Shown piece by piece: positions 60,032-64,000 of a stretch of DNA of 64,000 bases. Below the pieces are notes generated by a model. That model was not told the DNA's origin and made no database searches. It saw nothing but the letters and a program-made list of their open reading frames with translations. Position numbers and translations under genes: made by a program. This DNA is from Streptomyces sp. JB150 (lineage in GTDB: Bacteria > Actinomycetota > Actinomycetes > Streptomycetales > Streptomycetaceae): assembly GCF_011193355.1 (NCBI RefSeq), contig NZ_CP049780.1, positions 1,409,582 through 1,473,581 of the forward strand, written 5' to 3'. Each line of letters opens with the position of its first letter. The stretch's first letter is position 1.

Positions 60032-60049
60032 ATACCGACCGGTAGGCAT
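60032..60049. promoter_or_regulatory. TetR-type palindrome ATACCGACCGGTAGGCAT before the molybdopterin gene
   Basis: Symmetric in 7 of 9 half-site bases about CC|GG; same general form as the sites at 33643 and 40064. It separates the molybdoenzyme start from the end of the neighbouring tetR. Confidence 0.6.
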
Positions 60050-60087
60050 GGAGGGGAGGGTTCTGGCGCGGTCGCCCGGCGAGGGCG

Positions 60088-60708
60088 TCAGTCGAGGACC
60101 CGCCGCAGATAGCAGCGCAGCATCTCCCGCATCTCGGCGATGATGCGCTCGTCGCCCTGCGGGTTGACCCGGAAGGCCAGCTGGACGAGGGTGTCCGCGG
60201 TCTCCACGGCAATGAGGAAGGTCCGGCGCAGGTCCTCGTCGGTGCCGCCGCGTCCGAGGAAGCCGGCGAGCAGGCCGGTGAGCCGGTCGGCGACCCGGTG
60301 GTTGGGCTCGCCCTGCCGGGCGCCGACGGGGATCTGGTTGCCGAAGTCGACGAGGGAGAAGCCGGGCGCGGTGCGCTTCATGGCCAGGTACTCGTCGAGC
60401 ACGGCGTCCATCGCGGCGCGCCAGTCCCCGGGCCGGGCGTCCCTCAGCCGCCCGGTGACCCGCTCGGCGTACCGGTCCAGGTTGCGCTGCGCGAGGGCGT
60501 CCGCCATCTGCCGTTTGTTGCCGAAGAAGCGGTAGACCGAGCCGATCGGGACACCGGCGCGCTGGGCGACGGCCCGGGTGCTGAGCGCGTCGTAGCCGAC
60601 CTCGTCGAGGAGGTCGGCGCAGGCGTCGAGGATCCTGGTGAGCCGTTCGGCACTGCGGCGCTGAACAGGCGCGCGGCGGAGCGTGGTCGCATGGGGCACG
60701 GGCTTCAT
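60088..60708 (-). CDS. TetR-family regulator
   Basis: A 206-residue regulator. HTH at about 22-68 (ILDACADLLDEVGYDALSTR, VPIGSVYRFFGNKRQMA). Same strand as and upstream of the molybdopterin oxidoreductase, with an operator between them. Likely represses that gene. Start at 60708 (MKPVPHAT) with GAGAGG upstream. Confidence 0.9.
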   Translation of the reverse strand: MKPVPHATTLRRAPVQRRSAERLTRILDACADLLDEVGYDALSTRAVAQRAGVPIGSVYRFFGNKRQMADALAQRNLDRYAERVTGRLRDARPGDWRAAMDAVLDEYLAMKRTAPGFSLVDFGNQIPVGARQGEPNHRVADRLTGLLAGFLGRGGTDEDLRRTFLIAVETADTLVQLAFRVNPQGDERIIAEMREMLRCYLRRVLD

Positions 60709-60807
60709 GATGCCTCTCCGTGGCGGTCCGGTGAACCTCACCCCCAGTACGTCCCCGGCCCCCTCCCGCACTCACCGGCCCCGCACCGCCACCCGCCGCG
60801 GCCGGCC

Positions 60808-61401
60808 TCAATCCCCGGCACCGTCACTGGTGGCGGCGTCACGGCCACCGCCACCGCTTCCGGTGGCACCCCCACCGGGAGCCGCCCCGCGCGACACCTC
60901 CGCCTCCGACACGGTGATGTCCGCCGTGGCCTCGACCGGTTCGCCGTCCACCGACCAGACGGTGCCGTCGTCGGCGTGCAGCCGGGCGGTGACGTGGTGG
61001 GTGCCGCGCGGCACGAGCCGGCCGGGCAGCCGGTACTCGGGGGTGCGCAGCTCGGTGACGAAGCGGCCGTCGACGTGGAGCCGTACGGTGCCGCGCCCGG
61101 CCACCGCCTTCTGCGGCGCCCCGGCGGGCGAGAGGCGGAAGCCGCGCAAGGACAGCCGGACCCGCCAGCCGTCCCCCTCCCGGTCGGGCTGCACCTCGAT
61201 GCCCACCTCGGGGGCGTACTCCTCGTCCACCTGCCGGTAGGGGCGACCGTCCTCGTCCCGGTCCTCCAGCACCCGGCCCACGGGGGCGGGCGTCCCGCCG
61301 TCCGTGCGTTCCTCCGCCCGACCGGTGCCGCAGCCCACGGATCCGGCCACCACGAGGACACAGACCGCGAGCGCGGCGGGTAATCCACGCGTCCACGACA
61401 T
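60808..61401 (-). CDS. Putative lipoprotein
   Basis: A 197-residue secreted protein. The N-terminus MSWTRGLPAALAVCVLVVAG is a signal peptide leading to a lipobox-like VAGSVGCG with the acceptor Cys at about 24. The mature part is beta-rich (VEVQPDREGDGWRVRLSLRG-like strands) and ends in a Gly/Ala tail. Function not recognised. No strong ribosome site before the ATG at 61401. Confidence 0.75.
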   Translation of the reverse strand: MSWTRGLPAALAVCVLVVAGSVGCGTGRAEERTDGGTPAPVGRVLEDRDEDGRPYRQVDEEYAPEVGIEVQPDREGDGWRVRLSLRGFRLSPAGAPQKAVAGRGTVRLHVDGRFVTELRTPEYRLPGRLVPRGTHHVTARLHADDGTVWSVDGEPVEATADITVSEAEVSRGAAPGGGATGSGGGGRDAATSDGAGD

Positions 61402-61484
61402 GCGGGCGAGCGTAGAACACGGGTGCGAGTCCACGGATCCGCCTGGAGTCGGGTTCGGGTCGTCCTCAGGTAGTCCGCCGAGAG

Positions 61485-61518
61485 GAGGTCACGCGGACCT
61501 CTTGCGCACCTCTTGCGC
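61485..61518. promoter_or_regulatory. Palindrome and phased tandem repeat upstream of hmgA
   Basis: GAGGTC-ACGCG-GACCTC (61485-61501) is a perfect 17 bp palindrome. ACCTCTTGCGC then occurs twice in tandem (61497-61507, 61508-61518), one helical turn apart. They lie 75-110 bp from the hmgA start and about 90 bp from the lipoprotein start. Confidence 0.55.
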
Positions 61519-61593
61519 CGGAGCAAACGCAATCCTACGGTGAGGCATAGGAATCAGCGGGCAGTACATCACCGGGCACAGGGAGCATGGATC

Positions 61594-62943
61594 ATGAGCG
61601 TTGGGGGCACCGCTCGCGCGAGCGAGTCCGAGCGTGAGGGACGGCGCAAGACCGCCGAAGGGCTGGCCTATCTCTCCGGGTTCGGCAACGAGCACAGCTC
61701 CGAGGCGATCCCGGGCGCCCTGCCCGAGGGCCGCAACTCGCCGCAGCGCGCCCCGCTGGGGCTGTACGCGGAACAGCTGAGCGGTACGGCGTTCACCGAG
61801 CCCCGGGCGCACAACCGCCGCTCGTGGCTGTACCGGATCCGCCCGTCGGCCGCACACCCGGCGTTCACCCGCACCGGCAACGGCGCGCTCCGCACGGCCC
61901 CGTTCAACCAGACGGTCCCGGACCCCAACCGCCTGCGCTGGAACCCGCTGCCGGACCCGGACCCCGGGACGGACTTCCTGGCCGGTCTGTGGACCCTCGG
62001 CGGCAACGGCGACGCGACCCAGCGCACCGGCATGGCCGTGCACCTGTACCACGCCGACGCCTCCATGGACCGGGTCTTCAGCGACGCCGACGGCGAGCTG
62101 CTGATCGTCCCCGAGCGCGGCGGTCTCCTGCTGCGCACCGAGTTCGGGCTGCTCCACGCGGAACCCGGCCATGTGGCGCTGATCCCGCGCGGGGTCCGCT
62201 TCCGCGTCGAGCTGCTGGACGAGACCGCACGCGGCTACGTCTGCGAGAACTACGGCGCCCCGTTCCGTCTGCCCGACCTCGGCCCGATCGGCGCCAACGG
62301 GCTCGCGAACCCCCGTGACTTCCGGGCGCCGGTCGCCGCGTACGAGGACGTCGAGGGCCCGGTGGAGGTGGTCAACAAGTTCTGCGGCAACCTCTGGACG
62401 GCCACCTACGACCACTCCCCGCTGGACGTGGTCGCCTGGCACGGCAACTACGTGCCGTACGTCTACGACCTGCGCCGCTTCAACGTGATCGGCACCATCT
62501 CCTACGACCACCCGGACCCGTCGATCTTCACGGTGCTGACCTCGCCCACGGACACCCCGGGCCTGGCCGGCGTCGACTTCGTCGTGTTCGCGCCGCGCTG
62601 GCTGGTCGGCGAGGACACCTTCCGCCCGCCGTACTTCCACCGCAACGTGATGAGCGAGTACATGGGCCTGATCGAGGGCGCCTACGACGCCAAGGCCGAG
62701 GGCTTCGTGCCGGGCGGCGGCTCGCTGCACAACATGATGTCGGCGCACGGCCCGGACCGGGAGACCTTCGACAGGGCGAGCGCGGCCGAGCTGCGGCCGC
62801 AGAAGCTCGACGACGGGCTGGCGTTCATGTTCGAGACCCGCTGGCCGGTGACGCTCACCCCGCACGCCGCCCGCGCCGAGCACCTCCAGCAGGCGTACGA
62901 CGACGTCTGGCAGGGCCTGGAGCGGCACTTTCGCGCACCGTGA
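61594..62943 (+). CDS. hmgA: Homogentisate 1,2-dioxygenase
   Basis: A 449-residue non-heme iron enzyme opening the ring of homogentisate to maleylacetoacetate in tyrosine/phenylalanine catabolism. Signatures: [19 protein letters not shown] near the N-terminus, [13 protein letters not shown] [12 protein letters not shown], and the iron region [18 protein letters not shown] with its His and Glu ligands, and [12 protein letters not shown]. Length is normal. Start at 61594 with CAGGGAGC upstream. Loss of such enzymes gives brown pigment in bacteria. A GntR gene follows after 51 bp. Confidence 0.95.
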   Translation: MSVGGTARASESEREGRRKTAEGLAYLSGFGNEHSSEAIPGALPEGRNSPQRAPLGLYAEQLSGTAFTEPRAHNRRSWLYRIRPSAAHPAFTRTGNGALRTAPFNQTVPDPNRLRWNPLPDPDPGTDFLAGLWTLGGNGDATQRTGMAVHLYHADASMDRVFSDADGELLIVPERGGLLLRTEFGLLHAEPGHVALIPRGVRFRVELLDETARGYVCENYGAPFRLPDLGPIGANGLANPRDFRAPVAAYEDVEGPVEVVNKFCGNLWTATYDHSPLDVVAWHGNYVPYVYDLRRFNVIGTISYDHPDPSIFTVLTSPTDTPGLAGVDFVVFAPRWLVGEDTFRPPYFHRNVMSEYMGLIEGAYDAKAEGFVPGGGSLHNMMSAHGPDRETFDRASAAELRPQKLDDGLAFMFETRWPVTLTPHAARAEHLQQAYDDVWQGLERHFRAP

Positions 62944-62994
62944 CCCGGGCGCACCGGTTGCACTGACGAATCCGCACCAGGTACGGATGGCCCC

Positions 62995-63744
62995 GTGACC
63001 TCCTTCGCCCCCGACTCCATCGTCCTGAACCGCAAGCTGCCGCTCTGGTACCAGGTGTCGCAGTCGCTGCGCGCCTCGATACTCGGCCGCTCGCCCCGGG
63101 ACCCGCTGCGGCTGCCCACGGAGGAACAGCTCGCCGGGCACTACGGCGTGAGCGTGCTGACCATGCGGCAGGCGCTGAAGGAGCTGGAGGACGAGGGGCT
63201 CATCACCCGCCATCGCCGGCGCGGCACGTTCATCGAGCCCAGCGCCCGCCGGGGTTCACCGGTGCGGCTGCTGGGGTCGGTGGACGCGATCGTGGCCCAG
63301 CAGTCCGGTATGACGACGCGGCTGCTGGAGCACGGGCGCGCCCCCGTGCCCGCCGAGGTCGCCGACCACTTCCCGGACCTCTCGGAGGCGGCCACGTACC
63401 ACCGGCTGCGCAGCGACGCGGAGACCGGCGAGCCGACCAACCACGCCCGCAACTGGGTCCGCCCCGAGCTGGCCGACCGGATCGACCTGGACGACCTGGT
63501 GCGCTGGCCGATGACCAAGGTGCTGCGGGACGTGGTGGGCGCCGGCATCAGCCGTATCACGGACACCGTGGAGGCCCGCCTCGCCGACCCGGAGACGGCC
63601 CGGCTCCTGGAGGTGCCGCTGCTCAGCCCGATCCTCCACTACACGGGCGTCACCTACGACGACGACGGCCGGGTCCTCGACGTCGCCGTCATCCACTACC
63701 GCGGCGACCGCTTCTCCTTCACGGTCACACTCGACGCCACCTGA
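62995..63744 (+). CDS. GntR-family regulator with UTRA domain (HutC-type)
   Basis: A 249-residue regulator. Winged HTH at about 10-80 (PLRLPTEEQLAGHYGVSVLT, LEDEGLITRHRRRGTFI), UTRA ligand domain from about 95 to the end (TYHRLRSDAETGEPTNHARN, VDVAVIHYRGDRF-like end). GTG start. Close behind hmgA on the same strand, so it may control that gene through the palindrome at 61485; that link is inferred. Confidence 0.9.
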   Translation: MTSFAPDSIVLNRKLPLWYQVSQSLRASILGRSPRDPLRLPTEEQLAGHYGVSVLTMRQALKELEDEGLITRHRRRGTFIEPSARRGSPVRLLGSVDAIVAQQSGMTTRLLEHGRAPVPAEVADHFPDLSEAATYHRLRSDAETGEPTNHARNWVRPELADRIDLDDLVRWPMTKVLRDVVGAGISRITDTVEARLADPETARLLEVPLLSPILHYTGVTYDDDGRVLDVAVIHYRGDRFSFTVTLDAT

Positions 63745-63765
63745 CCCCGTGGCACCCGTCGTACG

Positions 63766-64000
63766 ATGCCGGGCGTGACGTACGAGGACGCTCCGCTGCT
63801 GGCCGACCTCATGCCGTGGTCCGTCGCACCCCCGCGGATCGGCCGGGCGTGGCCGGCGGCTCCCGACCCCGGCTCGCTCAGGGCCCGCTGGGACGCCTTC
63901 GTGAAGGCCGACGGCGCCGGCCGGGAAGCGCTGCTGGAGCCGACCCGCGCCCGCACCCTGCGCACCGCGGTCGGCCGGCTGCCCGGCCAGTCCGCCGGCA
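63766..64000 (+). CDS. Probable type ISP restriction/modification enzyme (5' part, cut by window end)
   Basis: The frame is open from ATG 63766 (or GTG 63775) to the end of the window, 78 codons. It begins MPGVTYEDAPLLADLMPWSV followed by RIGRAWPAAPDPGSLRARWD and LEPTRARTLRTAVGRLPGQ. This N-terminus matches my recollection of a large streptomycete protein annotated as type ISP restriction/modification enzyme; methylase motifs would lie beyond the window. Treat the name as provisional. Confidence 0.5.
   Translation, partial: MPGVTYEDAPLLADLMPWSVAPPRIGRAWPAAPDPGSLRARWDAFVKADGAGREALLEPTRARTLRTAVGRLPGQSAG

Overview
The window is high-GC actinobacterial chromosome, almost certainly Streptomyces. 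The evidence is a complete glycerol (gyl) operon next to its IclR-type regulator, the mycothiol gene mshC, a pair of chaplin genes (one with a LAxTG-type sortase signal), GTG starts, very strong third-position GC, and long GC-rich hairpins as terminators. Gene order from 1 to about 20.6 kb matches, as I remember it, the gylR to chpC/chpH neighbourhood of the S. coelicolor core chromosome.

Layout. 1-5.3 kb: end of gylR, an operator-rich 570 bp spacer, then glpF-glpK-glpD. 5.5-11.8 kb: SMI1-like and PAC2 genes facing a minus-strand block (mshC, SCO1664-type, DUF3090, histidine phosphatase), then corA. 12.3-17.8 kb: a luciferase-like (F420-type) oxidoreductase diverging from an aldo/keto reductase that is coupled to a degenerate RecD-like protein, then small Streptomyces-type genes. 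17.8-19.1 kb: chpC and chpH separated by a perfect 18 bp hairpin. 19.2-23.8 kb: M20 peptidase, tRNA-Leu(GAG), a peptidoglycan amidase and a broken contractile-tail sheath gene, then a YchJ/SEC-C protein. 24-26.9 kb: gluconate regulator, kinase and permease. 27.3-33.6 kb: amino-acid permease, DMT permease with a decayed duplication of its tail, NUDIX, a DUF202 pair and a histidine-rich peptide.

33.7-40 kb is a fatty-acid or acyl-CoA catabolic locus: a phosphotransferase and acyl-CoA dehydrogenase on one strand, and SDR, acyl-CoA ligase and TetR on the other. Both transcription units carry the same palindrome. 40.2-44.4 kb holds a secreted NamZ-type hydrolase and a penicillin-acylase-like Ntn hydrolase. 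45-48.8 kb has a BKACE enzyme, SoxR, MaoC hydratase and a TetR; one palindrome type lies upstream of both maoC and tetR. 48.9-54.4 kb has acyl-CoA dehydrogenase/TetR (divergent), an ArsR-type regulator and an ADH-ALDH operon; again a shared palindrome links the divergent promoter to the operon promoter. 54.8-60.7 kb has an MFS exporter, a CitMHS citrate transporter, a molybdopterin oxidoreductase and a TetR. 60.8-64 kb has a lipoprotein, hmgA (tyrosine catabolism), a GntR/UTRA regulator, and the start of a probable type ISP restriction-modification enzyme running off the window.

The strongest non-routine observations are three sets of repeated TetR-type palindromes that can be assigned by position, the frameshifted tail sheath with its coupled amidase beside a tRNA, the RecD-like protein whose Walker motifs are gone, and an ancient tandem duplication behind the DMT permease. 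I saw no CRISPR array, transposase or integrase. Function names rest on motif recognition without database searches.
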